Positions 1 through 9,406 of a DNA stretch of 64,000 nucleotides are shown one piece after another. Within the stretch, counting starts at the first letter, position 1; each line of letters opens with the position of its first letter. A model generated the notes under the pieces. That model saw only the letters and a program-made list of their open reading frames with translations. It made no database searches and was not told the DNA's origin. The translations under genes and the position numbers were made by a program. Source of the DNA: an uncultured Lachnoanaerobaculum sp. (GTDB lineage: Bacteria; Bacillota; Clostridia; Lachnospirales; Lachnospiraceae); NCBI GenBank assembly GCA_937925515.1, contig CALALP010000001.1:1-64000 (forward strand), given 5' to 3'.

Positions 1-82
1 TGGACAAGCCATATAATAGAAAGTATTTAAATTAGCTAATATGATCTTCTCTGTTTCTGTATAGAAAACACAGTTACTAATG

Positions 83-133
83 AAAATTAATTTTGCAACA
101 GCCCCTATAAAAATATTTTTTACAACAGCTCCA
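83..133. repeat. Two abutting ends of a MITE-like dispersed repeat
   Basis: Bases 83-106 end in TTTTGCAACAGCCCCT and match the end of the repeat at 28105-28244; bases 105-133 end in TTTTTTACAACAGCTCCA and match the other end of that element. Read on the minus strand, the first 70 or so bases inward from 106 can also be aligned by eye with the element at 12349. The stretch 1-138 holds no gene I can support. It lies just downstream of the lit stop codon. Confidence 0.45.
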
Positions 134-138
134 CACTA

Positions 139-822
139 CTAATGTAATTTACTATTCTTAGTCTTAACTAAACACAGTATAGAAACAATAATAAGACTAC
201 TTACAAATACAATACTTATATTTCTTGCCGTATCAAAGAAAAATCCCACCGGAACTATATTTATAAGGTTGTCTGTTGCAGGGTCAAGTATCCATAAGTC
301 ATTATTAAAAAAGATATGATGAAATGTTATAAATGCACTTTCAAAATCTCTAAATATAAGAATTGCAAGTATTACAAAACATATAAAAAATGTAATAGTA
401 CTTAGTAAAAAGCCTTTTTTAAACACCTGTATCACATTTCCCTTTGTAAAATATATAAAAATTGCAACAATGACAATAAATATAATTAAAACTGTTCTTA
501 AGAAGAGTGCATTTAAAAACAAATCTCTTACATCTACCATGTGTGCAACTTCTCTATCATTAAAAAAGTAAGTATCTTTAACTCCCCTTATTGTAGTTTT
601 AATATCTGAAAGATTATCTCTACTACCGTCAAGGTAAGAAAGCATTTGATTTGTAACTAACTCTAAATCATCTAAGCTTACTCCTACTTCCTCATCAACC
701 TTATATTTACTGTATTCATGTCTAAAATAGTTTGGTGTCCAATATACAACTGCTTGAATACTTGTAAAAAGTAAAATAATTATAAATGCTACACCGGCTA
801 AAAAACCAAGTACCTTATGCAA
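139..822 (-). CDS. lit: Lipoprotein intramolecular transacylase, Lit family (TIGR01906/DUF1461)
   Basis: A 227-residue integral membrane protein of the TIGR01906 family. Members studied in Enterococcus and Bacillus (Lit) move an acyl chain within lipoproteins to make the lyso form. There is an N-terminal membrane segment (about 5-27), an extracytoplasmic loop with the conserved FNDREVAHMVDV block (His94), three further membrane segments, and the FHHIFF..D.W..DPATD block (about 168-184), both typical of the family. The start is a TTG placed directly after the ntpD stop, with AAGGAG seven bases upstream. It is the last gene of the V-ATPase operon and probably co-transcribed with it. Family assignment is from recalled motifs; the function is inferred from the family. 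Confidence 0.8.
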   Translation of the reverse strand: MHKVLGFLAGVAFIIILLFTSIQAVVYWTPNYFRHEYSKYKVDEEVGVSLDDLELVTNQMLSYLDGSRDNLSDIKTTIRGVKDTYFFNDREVAHMVDVRDLFLNALFLRTVLIIFIVIVAIFIYFTKGNVIQVFKKGFLLSTITFFICFVILAILIFRDFESAFITFHHIFFNNDLWILDPATDNLINIVPVGFFFDTARNISIVFVSSLIIVSILCLVKTKNSKLH

Positions 823-1437
823 CTACACTCTCCTTTTCTTTATAACCTTAAGTCTTGTAAACTCTTCTCTTTCTTTTTCTTCAAGAGCATTTGTAATACT
901 TTTTGTAATATTTTCAAGAGTAGGTATTGTTATATTCTTTAAGGCATTTGCTCTTTTTTGTGTTTTCTTTATATTAGTAGCAAGTCTATAAGCTGAATTT
1001 TCTACCATTGAAAGTTTTATTGTAAGTTCTTTAACTTTTCTAAAACTATCCATAGCCTTATCTAGTGATTCTCTAGTTGAATAATACGCATAGGACGGTT
1101 TCATTTGAGAACTTTCAAATTCTACTAGAGGTATTTCTGTACCCATTACACTCCTTGTTTTTATGCGAATACTGTCCTCTATTGGAACATTTGAGGCAAT
1201 ATCTTGTACATATTCTATACCAAGTTGTATGTTTGCCATTTGAAGTAGTTTATAGGCACTTGTAAATGTCTTATCAATTTCAGACTGTATATCCTTTGCC
1301 TTATCAATCAATTCCATAAGTTCACGAATGAGGATATTTCTTTTTTTATCCATAAGACCATATCCCATTCGTGCAAGTGCTAATGAGGATTTTGCAGATA
1401 TAAGATTTCCCTTAGTAGGAAATACATTTACATTCAT
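823..1437 (-). CDS. ntpD: V-type ATPase subunit D (central stalk)
   Basis: A 204-residue subunit D, the coiled-coil rotor shaft that links the A3B3 head to the membrane ring. The N-terminal PTKGNL...LA..G..LMDKKR block (about residues 8-33) is the family signature. Long helices follow at both ends and the tail is basic (KKRRV), as usual for the family; length is normal. It follows ntpB by 12 bases and abuts the lit start without a gap, so it belongs to the same transcript. Confidence 0.95.
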   Translation of the reverse strand: MNVNVFPTKGNLISAKSSLALARMGYGLMDKKRNILIRELMELIDKAKDIQSEIDKTFTSAYKLLQMANIQLGIEYVQDIASNVPIEDSIRIKTRSVMGTEIPLVEFESSQMKPSYAYYSTRESLDKAMDSFRKVKELTIKLSMVENSAYRLATNIKKTQKRANALKNITIPTLENITKSITNALEEKEREEFTRLKVIKKRRV

Positions 1438-1449
1438 CTATCTACCTCC

Positions 1450-2853
1450 CTAATTTTCAAGGTCTTCTTCTTTTACAGGTTTATAAAACTGTTCCAAAAT
1501 CTTTGTATCTATTCTGTCTAACTCTGCAATAGGTAAAAGTCCTAAAAGCTGCCAAGCTAAATCAAGTGTTTCTATAATAGTTCTATTTTCATTATTTGCT
1601 TGACCTATAAATTTATATTCAAAATGTTTACCAAATACAAGATACATTTTATCTACATCAGAAAGTTCTTCCTCTCCTATAACAGATGCCAATGCTCTTG
1701 CGGCAAGAACTCTTGAATATGAAGAAAATAACTGATTTGCAACTGCTTGATGATCTTCTCTTGTAAAGCCTTTTCCTATACCGTCTTTCATAAGTCTTGA
1801 AAGGGACGGTAATATATTGATAGGTGGATATATGGATTGACCATGTAAATCTCTACCTAAAACAATCTGTCCCTCTGTTATATAACCTGTAAGGTCGGGT
1901 ATTGGGTGGGTAATGTCATCATTAGGCATAGTAAGTATAGGAATTTGGGTTACAGAACCACTTACGCCTCTTACAATACCTGCTCTTTCATAAATAGTTG
2001 CAAGTTCTGAATAAAGATAACCCGGAAAACCTTTTCTTGACGGAATCTCTCCTTTTGAAGATGAAACCTCACGCATTGCCTCTGCAAAAGAAGTCATATC
2101 AGTTAAAATAACAAGTATATGCATGCCTTTTTCAAATGCAAGGTATTCTGCAACAGTAAGTGCAACTTTAGGAGTTATTAATCTTTCTACCACAGGGTCA
2201 TTTGCAAGATTTATAAATGTTGCCACATGGTCGCTTACACCACTTTCTTCAAAAGTTTTTCTAAAGAAATCCGCCACGTCATGCTTAACACCCATTGCCG
2301 CAAAAACTATCGCAAATTTTTCATCATTTTCTGCATCATCTCCAAGTGATGCCTGCTTTACTATCTGAGCTGCAAGCTCATCATGAGGTAGACCATTTCC
2401 TGAGAATATAGGAAGTTTTTGCCCTCTAATCAAGGTCATAAGTCCGTCAATAGCTGAAATACCTGTTCTTATATAGTTTCTAGGATATTCTCTTGCTACC
2501 GGATTTAACGGCTTACCATTTATGTCTAAATTTTTCTCTGCACGAAGTGGACCTAAGTTATCAATAGGAATACCAAGACCATTAAAGGTTCTTCCAAGCA
2601 TCTCTGTTGAAACTCCTATTTCCATAGACTTTCCGGTTAGTCTTGTATGAGTATTTCTAAGTGCCATTCCCTCAGTTCCCTCAAAAACTTGGATAACAGC
2701 CTTATCTTCATTTATTTCTATTATACGACCTAGCCTTTTTTCTTTAGAGTTTACAGTCATCTCTACAATTTCGTCATAGGCGGCATCTTTAACACCCTCA
2801 AGTATAGCTAGAGGACCGTTAATTGAGCTTAGCCCTAAATATTCTATTGCCAT
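1450..2853 (-). CDS. ntpB: V-type ATPase subunit B (non-catalytic)
   Basis: A 467-residue regulatory B subunit of the A3B3 head. It has the family N-terminal barrel (EYLGLSSINGPLAILEGV), the PVAREYPRNYIRTGISAIDG block and the SGNGLPHDELAAQI segment where the catalytic subunit would carry a Walker A motif; the missing GxxxxGKT is normal for B. Its ATP-binding-face residues (SYSRVLAARALAS) are present. AGGAGG precedes the ATG. The gene lies 11 bases after ntpA and 12 before ntpD. Full length, with nothing unusual. Confidence 0.96.
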   Translation of the reverse strand: MAIEYLGLSSINGPLAILEGVKDAAYDEIVEMTVNSKEKRLGRIIEINEDKAVIQVFEGTEGMALRNTHTRLTGKSMEIGVSTEMLGRTFNGLGIPIDNLGPLRAEKNLDINGKPLNPVAREYPRNYIRTGISAIDGLMTLIRGQKLPIFSGNGLPHDELAAQIVKQASLGDDAENDEKFAIVFAAMGVKHDVADFFRKTFEESGVSDHVATFINLANDPVVERLITPKVALTVAEYLAFEKGMHILVILTDMTSFAEAMREVSSSKGEIPSRKGFPGYLYSELATIYERAGIVRGVSGSVTQIPILTMPNDDITHPIPDLTGYITEGQIVLGRDLHGQSIYPPINILPSLSRLMKDGIGKGFTREDHQAVANQLFSSYSRVLAARALASVIGEEELSDVDKMYLVFGKHFEYKFIGQANNENRTIIETLDLAWQLLGLLPIAELDRIDTKILEQFYKPVKEEDLEN

Positions 2854-2864
2854 AAACTATCCTC

Positions 2865-4631
2865 CTAAGCATTTCTTTCTATAACTGAATCATAAAACTT
2901 ATCAATGTCTTTAATATAATCATCTAAAAGCTCTAGTTTATCATTTGGTACATCATATTTTATAGATATTACTCTATCCCAAATATTATCTTCTTTTAAT
3001 ACAGACATCGGCATACCTATATGAATGAGAGATTTTGCCTTTTTATATAAATAAAGTATAATCTTCATCATCTTAAATTGCTTTATCATCGGTACACAGG
3101 TATCATCTTTATGAAAAGCATTTTGCTGTAAGAAACCTACACGAATTACTTTTGCAATCTCGAGAGTAAGCTTTTGGTCATCAGGCAATACATCAGCACC
3201 TATAAGCTTTACTATTTCCATAAGTTTTGCCTCTTGGTTAAGTATGTAAACTATTCTATTTCTATAATCTACAAACTTTTTATCAATGTTTTCTGTATAC
3301 CAAGCTGCTAAATCTGAAAGATACTCTGAATAAGAATTTAACCATTGTATTGCAGGAAAATGTCTTGCATAAGCAAGGTTTTTATCAAGTCCCCAAAAGC
3401 ATCTTACAAAACGTTTTGTATTTTGAGTAACAGGTTCAGAGAAATCTCCACTCTGTGGAGAAACAGCACCGATGATAGTTACTGACCCCTCTGTTCCATT
3501 TAAGTTTCTCATTATACCTGCACGCTCATAAAATCCTGAAAGTCTTGAGGCAAGATATGCAGGAAATCCCTCTTCTGCCGGCATTTCCTCAAGTCTACCT
3601 GAAATCTCACGAAGTGCCTCTGCCCACCTTGAGGTAGAATCTGCCATTATAGCTACATCATATCCCATATCTCTATAATACTCTGCAAGTGTCAGTCCTG
3701 AATAAAGACTTGCCTCACGAGCGGCAACAGGCATGTTTGAAGTATTTGCAATAAGTGTAGTTCTATCCATAAGTGGATTGCCTGACTTAGGGTCTATAAG
3801 CTCTGTAAACTCCTCAAGTACCTGTGTCATCTCATTTCCACGCTCTCCACAACCGATGTAGATAATTATATCTGCATCTGACCACTTTGCTATCTGATGT
3901 TGTGTCATAGTCTTTCCTGTACCAAAACCTCCCGGAACTGCTGCTGTGCCTCCTTTTGCAAGCGGGAACAAAGTATCAAGTATTCTTTGTCCTGTAACTA
4001 GAGGGGTTGTAGCTGCAAATCTTTTTGCAGTAGGTCTTGGGACTCTGATAGGCCAACGCTGTGTCATAGTAAGCTTAATTTCTTTATCATTTTTAAGTTT
4101 AAGGGTAATGAGATCTTCACTAATTGTATATTCTCCGTCAGATACAACCTCTGTTACATAACCCTCAATATCAGGAGGAATCATAACTTTATGAAGTATA
4201 GCAGGAGTTTCTTGTACCTCTGCTATAATACTTCCTCCCATTAAAAAGTCGCCTTTTTTAACTGTTATATGGGTATTCCACTTTTTATTTGTATCTAAGG
4301 ACTCTGTTGAAATTCCTCTTTCAATATAAGCTCCACTTGCTTTTTGAATTTCTTTTAGAGGCCTTTCAATACCGTCAAAAATATTATTTAATATTCCGGG
4401 AGCTAGTATAACACTTACAGGCGAACCCGTTCCTGTGATAACATCTCCTATTTTAAGTCCTCCTGTTTCCTCATATACCTCTATTGTGGTTGCCTCTGAA
4501 GTAAGTGCAATTACCTCTCCAACAAGCTTTTCATTACCCACATATACCATTTCATGAATTACAAATCCTACATCGCCTGCTGTTTTTACGATAGGACCAT
4601 TTATAGAGATAATATAACCTTTACTATTCAT
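2865..4631 (-). CDS. ntpA: V-type ATPase catalytic subunit A
   Basis: A 588-residue catalytic subunit that hydrolyses or makes ATP at the A-B interface. Walker A GGFGTGKT lies at residues 234-241, after the A-type bulge domain (about 110-190, with HITVKKGDF and IPPDIEGYV) that separates subunit A from F-ATPase beta. MADSTSRWAEALREISGRL is the expected catalytic block. The ATG at 4631 is preceded by GGAGG and starts the protein with MNSKGYIISINGP; a longer frame adds 20 residues with no family counterpart. The start overlaps the ntpE stop by 8 bases, which suggests translational coupling. Confidence 0.96.
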   Translation of the reverse strand: MNSKGYIISINGPIVKTAGDVGFVIHEMVYVGNEKLVGEVIALTSEATTIEVYEETGGLKIGDVITGTGSPVSVILAPGILNNIFDGIERPLKEIQKASGAYIERGISTESLDTNKKWNTHITVKKGDFLMGGSIIAEVQETPAILHKVMIPPDIEGYVTEVVSDGEYTISEDLITLKLKNDKEIKLTMTQRWPIRVPRPTAKRFAATTPLVTGQRILDTLFPLAKGGTAAVPGGFGTGKTMTQHQIAKWSDADIIIYIGCGERGNEMTQVLEEFTELIDPKSGNPLMDRTTLIANTSNMPVAAREASLYSGLTLAEYYRDMGYDVAIMADSTSRWAEALREISGRLEEMPAEEGFPAYLASRLSGFYERAGIMRNLNGTEGSVTIIGAVSPQSGDFSEPVTQNTKRFVRCFWGLDKNLAYARHFPAIQWLNSYSEYLSDLAAWYTENIDKKFVDYRNRIVYILNQEAKLMEIVKLIGADVLPDDQKLTLEIAKVIRVGFLQQNAFHKDDTCVPMIKQFKMMKIILYLYKKAKSLIHIGMPMSVLKEDNIWDRVISIKYDVPNDKLELLDDYIKDIDKFYDSVIERNA

Positions 4632-5214
4632 TATTATTACCTCCAATATCAAACTGAAATTCTGCCATAGCCTCTGATAACTTCTTTTCAAATGAATTAT
4701 CTATAAGTATATTTTTCTCAGGAATAACTGCTCTTGTTCCTCCTAAGAAAGAATACTCACTAATAACTATAACTTTAGAATAATCTGCCTCTAATATTTC
4801 TTTTAATCCTATATCATTAGGGTCTATATAAACCTGTAAGGTATCATCTCCTGAAAATTCTATTGCACTTTCAATCTGTTTTCTTATTAGACTTAGATAC
4901 TTATCAGTTTTCATAAACTCAACTATTCTTTCTCTAAGTTTTGCAAACAAATCTTCTTTTAATTTAGACTGTTCTATACCATATATACGTCTAAGTTTTA
5001 TATGTTCAAGAGCAAGTTCTTTGTTACCTGCTCTGTTAATTTTTTCCGTTTCAGTTTTTATGTGCATCTTAATGCGTCTTGTTTCATTTTTCTTATGTTC
5101 TTCAAACGCTTGTTCCATAGCTGCTTTATGATCTTCTATAATCTTATCTGCACGATTTCTTGCATCAGTCATACAGGAATTACGGAAATTATTAAGTTTT
5201 TCTTCTATGGTCAT
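4624..5214 (-). CDS. ntpE: V-type ATPase subunit E (peripheral stalk)
   Basis: A 196-residue subunit E. The first 90 residues are a charged, heptad-like helix (KNETRRIKMHIKTETEKI) followed by a mixed alpha/beta C-terminal domain ending in SEAMAEFQFDIGG, the typical E-subunit layout. With the NtpF/G subunit it forms the peripheral stator. AAGGAGG precedes the ATG. Its last codons overlap the ntpA start. The family is divergent in sequence, but position and architecture fit. Confidence 0.88.
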   Translation of the reverse strand: MTIEEKLNNFRNSCMTDARNRADKIIEDHKAAMEQAFEEHKKNETRRIKMHIKTETEKINRAGNKELALEHIKLRRIYGIEQSKLKEDLFAKLRERIVEFMKTDKYLSLIRKQIESAIEFSGDDTLQVYIDPNDIGLKEILEADYSKVIVISEYSFLGGTRAVIPEKNILIDNSFEKKLSEAMAEFQFDIGGNNNE

Positions 5215-5257
5215 ACTTTCCTCCTTGTAAACTAATCCCTCTCATAAAAGAGTGTTA

Positions 5258-5566
5258 TTAAAGCTTTAAACCTATGGCCTCATTTACATAATCAGTAATA
5301 AAGTTCGGTTTTCTTCCAGTACCATGTCTATCAGGAATATCAATAAAAAGTGGTAACTTATGTTTTAACTTTACATCATTGACAATATCAGGAAATTTTT
5401 TTGAAAAACTTTCAGTAAGTAAAACTATACCTACTTCCTTATCCTGTAATACATTGTTAAATGCCTCCTTAAGTTCTAAAGCTGTATGAACTACAACACC
5501 GTCTATACCTGCAAGCCTCATGCCTGTATGTGTATCGATATTATCGCTGATTAAATACATTTTCAT
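5258..5566 (-). CDS. ntpG: V-type ATPase subunit F (NtpG)
   Basis: A 102-residue small rotor subunit that binds the D shaft. It has the compact alpha/beta pattern of subunit F: MYLISDNIDTHTGMRLAGI, then VGIVLLTE and LPLFIDIPDRHG, the usual landmarks. I chose the ATG at 5566 because AAGGTGAT sits five bases upstream and the family begins at this MKMYLISD; a frame opening at 5590 would overlap the ntpK stop and add eight unsupported residues. Confidence 0.9.
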   Translation of the reverse strand: MKMYLISDNIDTHTGMRLAGIDGVVVHTALELKEAFNNVLQDKEVGIVLLTESFSKKFPDIVNDVKLKHKLPLFIDIPDRHGTGRKPNFITDYVNEAIGLKL

Positions 5567-5576
5567 AGGTATCACC

Positions 5577-6002
5577 TTAAAGTTTTCCAAGTATCATAAA
5601 TGAAATAATAAGTCCATAAAGACAAACACCCTCTGCAAGACCTATAAATATGAGTGATTTACCAAGTATACTTGAATCTTCACTTACTGCACCAAGTGCT
5701 GCTGAGGCTGCTGCTGAAACTGCAATACCACCACCTATACAAGCAAGACCTGTTGAAAGAGCCGCTGCAATATAACCAAAACCTGTGTTTGCACTGCTTG
5801 CTGCCTCTCCTGCCGCATAAGCATCTGAGCTAAAAACTAAAACAGCACTATAAAGCATTATTCCAAAGAATAATAAAATATTTAATCCAAGTATTTTCTT
5901 ATAACGTTTCTTGCTTTGCTCTCCCTTAATATATGCTATAAAAGGAACAACTATACTTAATAATAATGCAACTGATAATGTAACTTTAACTAATGTACTC
6001 AT
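5577..6002 (-). CDS. ntpK: V-type ATPase subunit K (membrane rotor proteolipid)
   Basis: A 141-residue rotor-ring subunit with four hydrophobic segments. The first pair (about 5-25 and 38-60) is atypical and Lys/Arg-flanked. The second pair holds the conserved proteolipid hairpin, GFGYIAAALSTGLACIGGGIA and IFIGLAEGVCLYGLIISFMI, with the ion-binding Glu in GLAEG. Only this one hairpin carries an ion-binding carboxylate. I do not see the Gln ligands of the Enterococcus hirae sodium-type NtpK, so the coupling ion (H+ or Na+) cannot be set from this sequence. It lies between ntpI and ntpG. Confidence 0.92.
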   Translation of the reverse strand: MSTLVKVTLSVALLLSIVVPFIAYIKGEQSKKRYKKILGLNILLFFGIMLYSAVLVFSSDAYAAGEAASSANTGFGYIAAALSTGLACIGGGIAVSAAASAALGAVSEDSSILGKSLIFIGLAEGVCLYGLIISFMILGKL

Positions 6003-6027
6003 AATAATCTCTCTCCTTTAATAAATA

Positions 6028-7953
6028 TTAAACCTCTTTACCATAAGGCACAAATGCCTTTCCTACACCTCTGTAAAACCTTGAGAACAACTCATAGTAT
6101 TCAAGACGAAGTACCTGAATACCTACTATCATTCCCTCCATACCACAAACAAAGATATTTCCAAGTACTACCACAAGCCAGTTTATACTTCCTGACTCAG
6201 CACCTGAAAGCATTAAAACTACTTCCATCATTGCAGCATGGCTTATAGCAAAAGCTCCAACTCTTACAAATGAAAGCGTATTTGAGAAGTAGCTTAGTAA
6301 TACCTCAAACATCTCAAAAAATCCTTGTACAATAAACATTCCTTTATTTTCAGGAAATAGATGAGATTTTTTCTCTACCAAGTGTGTCAAAGGTTCTTTG
6401 AAAAATATAACCATAAGTGGAATTAAAAACATTATTATAAATAATGCACCACCTGCCACATGCTTTCCTACCATTATAAGAACTATGGTTACAACTGTTG
6501 AAGTGTAAAATACAAGTCCTGCTAAACCATTTGTATCAAATAATGCCTCTCCCTTTTCCTTATATCTAAAACGACTTATTATACTTAAAACTATTGTAAG
6601 TATTATAAAAAACATTCCTATTGCAATAGATACTATAAATACTGTATTTAGATTTCCTATAAGTGGAAGAGCCGTCATTGCCTTTGCAGGTCTTAACCAA
6701 ACAGGTTCTATAATATCTTCAAAGCCGAAAATACTTCCAAACATAAAGCCAAATATAACTGAGAACACACCACATCTTGCAAGTATTGCTCCAAGTCTTG
6801 ACTTTTTAAAATGACTTAATAAAAGTCCTCCTATTACAAGGCAAAGCCCCTGACCTACATCTCCAAACATAAAACCAAATAAAATAGAATATGACAGACC
6901 TATCAGGATTGTAGGGTCAAACTCTTTATAGTCCGGTAAACCGTACATTTCCACATATAATTCAAATGGTTTAAACAATGGACTGTTTTTAAGCTTTGTA
7001 GGTGGCTTACTTGTAATGTTTGAATGGTCTTTTTCTATGACTACAAACACATTTGGGTCATCAGAAACTTCCTTATTAAACCTTTCAGTGTCTTTTTTAG
7101 TCATCCAACCACATATAATATAAAATTCTGCTTTATCCTCTCTCGTACAAGCTGCAAGTTTTCTTACATCAAAATTTGTATTAAACCTCTTAAGTGCCTT
7201 ATTTGCCATTAAAATAGATTTTCTATTTTTATCAAGTTTTTCTTGAATCTTTCTATCTATTTCATCAAGGTTTTTCTGCTCAAAAGCTATTTTCTGATTT
7301 ATTTTTTCAATAGCCTCTTTAGGTGTTCCCTCATATCCGTCAGGAAGAAAGAATCTTTCAAAATGAAGTGATGAATAAATTGCATCAACTCTTTCAGCTA
7401 TTGTATCAGGTACAAAATAAACTCCCCAAATAAAGCCGTCTTGTTCAGAACATTTTACAAATATTGAATCTATTGTATCATAGGTAAATGCAAGTAATTT
7501 ATCATAATATTCTTTTTCAATTCTTCCAAACCTAAACTTAATAAATTTAAAATGTAAAATATTGCTTACATCATAGTTAAGCCCCTTAAACTGCTGTACC
7601 TTTGAAAGTCTATCCTTATACCCTGTGATTTTGTCTACCTTACTATCTCTTTCATCACTAAGTTCCTTTAACTCATCAGTAAAGTTATTGATAAAATCAG
7701 CAGCCTTTGAAAAGTCCATATACTCTATTTCTTCTGACTTAGGAGGATTGAGCCTTAATTTAAGTGTTTCAGACGAATCTAAAGCACTCTTATAGGGATT
7801 GCTTTGAGTAAAGGTATGCAAACCTTTTACATTTTTTAGTTCAGAAAGTGCATTTTCAAGATGAATTTCATACTTTGACAAGTATTTTTCTATCACACGG
7901 TCAATATCACATTTAGGACCTGTAATGCTTAGAAATCGCATTTTTTCTATCAT
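6028..7953 (-). CDS. ntpI: V-type ATPase subunit I (stator a subunit)
   Basis: A 641-residue membrane stator subunit. The N-terminal half is cytoplasmic and coiled-coil rich (about 1-330); the C-terminal half has roughly seven to eight membrane segments starting near YSILFGFMFGDVGQGL, a strongly conserved a-subunit block. FVRVGAFAISHAAMM and the EGMIVGIQVLRLEYYE..SRFY segment contain the conserved Arg and Glu of the ion half-channels. The ATG overlaps the ntpC stop as ATGA and AGGAGG lies upstream. Normal length. Confidence 0.95.
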   Translation of the reverse strand: MIEKMRFLSITGPKCDIDRVIEKYLSKYEIHLENALSELKNVKGLHTFTQSNPYKSALDSSETLKLRLNPPKSEEIEYMDFSKAADFINNFTDELKELSDERDSKVDKITGYKDRLSKVQQFKGLNYDVSNILHFKFIKFRFGRIEKEYYDKLLAFTYDTIDSIFVKCSEQDGFIWGVYFVPDTIAERVDAIYSSLHFERFFLPDGYEGTPKEAIEKINQKIAFEQKNLDEIDRKIQEKLDKNRKSILMANKALKRFNTNFDVRKLAACTREDKAEFYIICGWMTKKDTERFNKEVSDDPNVFVVIEKDHSNITSKPPTKLKNSPLFKPFELYVEMYGLPDYKEFDPTILIGLSYSILFGFMFGDVGQGLCLVIGGLLLSHFKKSRLGAILARCGVFSVIFGFMFGSIFGFEDIIEPVWLRPAKAMTALPLIGNLNTVFIVSIAIGMFFIILTIVLSIISRFRYKEKGEALFDTNGLAGLVFYTSTVVTIVLIMVGKHVAGGALFIIMFLIPLMVIFFKEPLTHLVEKKSHLFPENKGMFIVQGFFEMFEVLLSYFSNTLSFVRVGAFAISHAAMMEVVLMLSGAESGSINWLVVVLGNIFVCGMEGMIVGIQVLRLEYYELFSRFYRGVGKAFVPYGKEV

Positions 7954-9017
7954 GCATAAGACCTCCTATCATTTATTTTAATTATATTATTTAGAATATC
8001 CTCTGCACTAAGTCCATATCGAACAGACTCTATTACACTTATTACTTTTTCTATTTCAAGTTCTTTTTTAAATAAATAAGAACTTACGCTTGCAATAGAA
8101 TACGGTGCAGCCTTTGATATTGTAGTGTAAATCTTAGTCATTATAGGCTCATATAAATTTTCTATATTGGAACAATCTATATTTAGTCTTTCTGCAAGTT
8201 TGCCATAATAACTTGCTTTCAGTATCTCAAAAAACTCATCATCGCCCTCTGCCTCTACAAGTTTTCTTATTGTTTCAGTATTTAACCTATAATAAACAGG
8301 AACTAATACTGAATATATTGTAGCAGCAGTAAGTGAATAATATTTTTTAGAACGATATATCCATTCTATATTAAGCAAATCAGTTCTTACTCCAAGTGCA
8401 GCAGTAAGTACTTCTTTATCTGTTTTATTAAGATACTTATCTTTAGCAGCCCAAATCCTGTTAAAGTACAAATGATCCATAGCTGTTGCATACTGAAATA
8501 TAGTTGTATCTTCTTTTTTTGACAGCTCATTTAGAACGCTATAATAATAAGTCCCCCTTAAACTTTCAATAAATTCCGGAATACTATCTGCCTCAAGTAT
8601 AGCATCAAAATCGAGATGAGAATGTTTTTTAAAGAAACTCTTACTATCACTAAAATCAATCAATATATTTCTATGACTTGCACAAGCTCTTATAGCTCTT
8701 TTTAGTAATGCAACCTCATAATGCATAAAGAATAACTCTAAAAACTTTTTCTGTTTATCATTTGCAAAATGATGAATCTTAGCAAAATCTTTATATTTGT
8801 AAGCCGATAATACTCTTTCAATATCACTTCTATGAAGTTGTTCAGGGCTTTTTCCCTCAAATGCCTCCTTATATGCCTCATTTTTCTCGAGACAAATAAG
8901 TGCATCCGTAACATTCTTACAATTTGCAATTTCCTCAAAATCTTTTGCTTTGAGTAATTTTGCTTTCATTGCATGAACTTTTGTAATTATAGCACTGTAT
9001 GTAAGTAAATCACTCAT
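7950..9017 (-). CDS. ntpC: V-type ATPase subunit C (NtpC, AC39/d family)
   Basis: A 355-residue, largely helical cap protein that couples the central shaft to the K ring. It has the usual start LLTYSAIITKVHAMKAKLL and the repeated helical segments of the AC39/d family. I chose ATG 9017, four bases after the ntpF stop, with GGAGAG as ribosome binding site inside the end of ntpF; an upstream TTG at 9029 would overlap that site. Its stop overlaps the ntpI ATG. Confidence 0.88.
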   Translation of the reverse strand: MSDLLTYSAIITKVHAMKAKLLKAKDFEEIANCKNVTDALICLEKNEAYKEAFEGKSPEQLHRSDIERVLSAYKYKDFAKIHHFANDKQKKFLELFFMHYEVALLKRAIRACASHRNILIDFSDSKSFFKKHSHLDFDAILEADSIPEFIESLRGTYYYSVLNELSKKEDTTIFQYATAMDHLYFNRIWAAKDKYLNKTDKEVLTAALGVRTDLLNIEWIYRSKKYYSLTAATIYSVLVPVYYRLNTETIRKLVEAEGDDEFFEILKASYYGKLAERLNIDCSNIENLYEPIMTKIYTTISKAAPYSIASVSSYLFKKELEIEKVISVIESVRYGLSAEDILNNIIKINDRRSYA

Positions 9018-9018
9018 C

Positions 9019-9330
9019 TTACTCTCCAATCATCTGAGAAAAAAGTATATCCAAATATTTAGATTTGTTTTGTTCATACTCTTTACGCATCTTATCAATA
9101 TCTTCATCATTTTGTTTTTCTTGAATAGATAGTTTTTGCTTAATGCTCTCAGAAACTTCCTGACTAATTTTTTCAAGTTCCTTAGCAGCATTATCTTCAA
9201 GTTCATTATCCCATAATAACTGCTTTTGATTCATTTCATCAGTTATTGCTTGTTTTCTATCACTTGCCTCTGCTATTATAGCAGCGGAGGCATCTTCTAT
9301 TTCAGATAGCGTACTTATGATATTATCCAT
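9019..9330 (-). CDS. ntpF: V-type ATPase peripheral-stalk subunit G/H (NtpF/AhaH-like)
   Basis: A 103-residue, Glu/Lys/Gln-rich, almost continuous helix (residues 5-95), matching the small stator subunit that pairs with subunit E. It is the first gene of the V-ATPase operon, with AGGAGG seven bases before ATG. The sequence is low complexity, so identification rests mainly on size, coiled-coil pattern and position before ntpC/ntpI, as in the ahaH-type arrangement. No convincing promoter was seen in the 76 bases upstream, which are mostly occupied by a hairpin. Confidence 0.78.
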   Translation of the reverse strand: MDNIISTLSEIEDASAAIIAEASDRKQAITDEMNQKQLLWDNELEDNAAKELEKISQEVSESIKQKLSIQEKQNDEDIDKMRKEYEQNKSKYLDILFSQMIGE

Positions 9331-9354
9331 ACTTACCTCCTAACTTATTTATAG

Positions 9355-9400
9355 ATGACAAACTCGCTCCACGTCCTTAAGGAGCGGGGCGAGATTTTTT
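9355..9400. terminator. Hairpin between the SH3-protein gene and the V-ATPase operon
   Basis: CTCGCTCC and GGAGCGGGGCGAG flank a TTAA core, giving a GC-rich stem with a few wobbles. On the plus strand it is followed by ATTTTTTATTG. On the minus strand (the direction of the flanking genes) the downstream T run is weak, so it may be a terminator for the upstream gene or a 5'-leader structure for ntpF. Confidence 0.55.
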
Positions 9401-9406
9401 ATTGTT

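Noticed and set aside
4624..4691. Longer N-terminus for the V-ATPase A subunit starting at 4691
   Set aside because: The extra 20 residues overlap ntpE, lack a ribosome binding site, and do not match subunit A; ATG 4631 with GGAGG is preferred.
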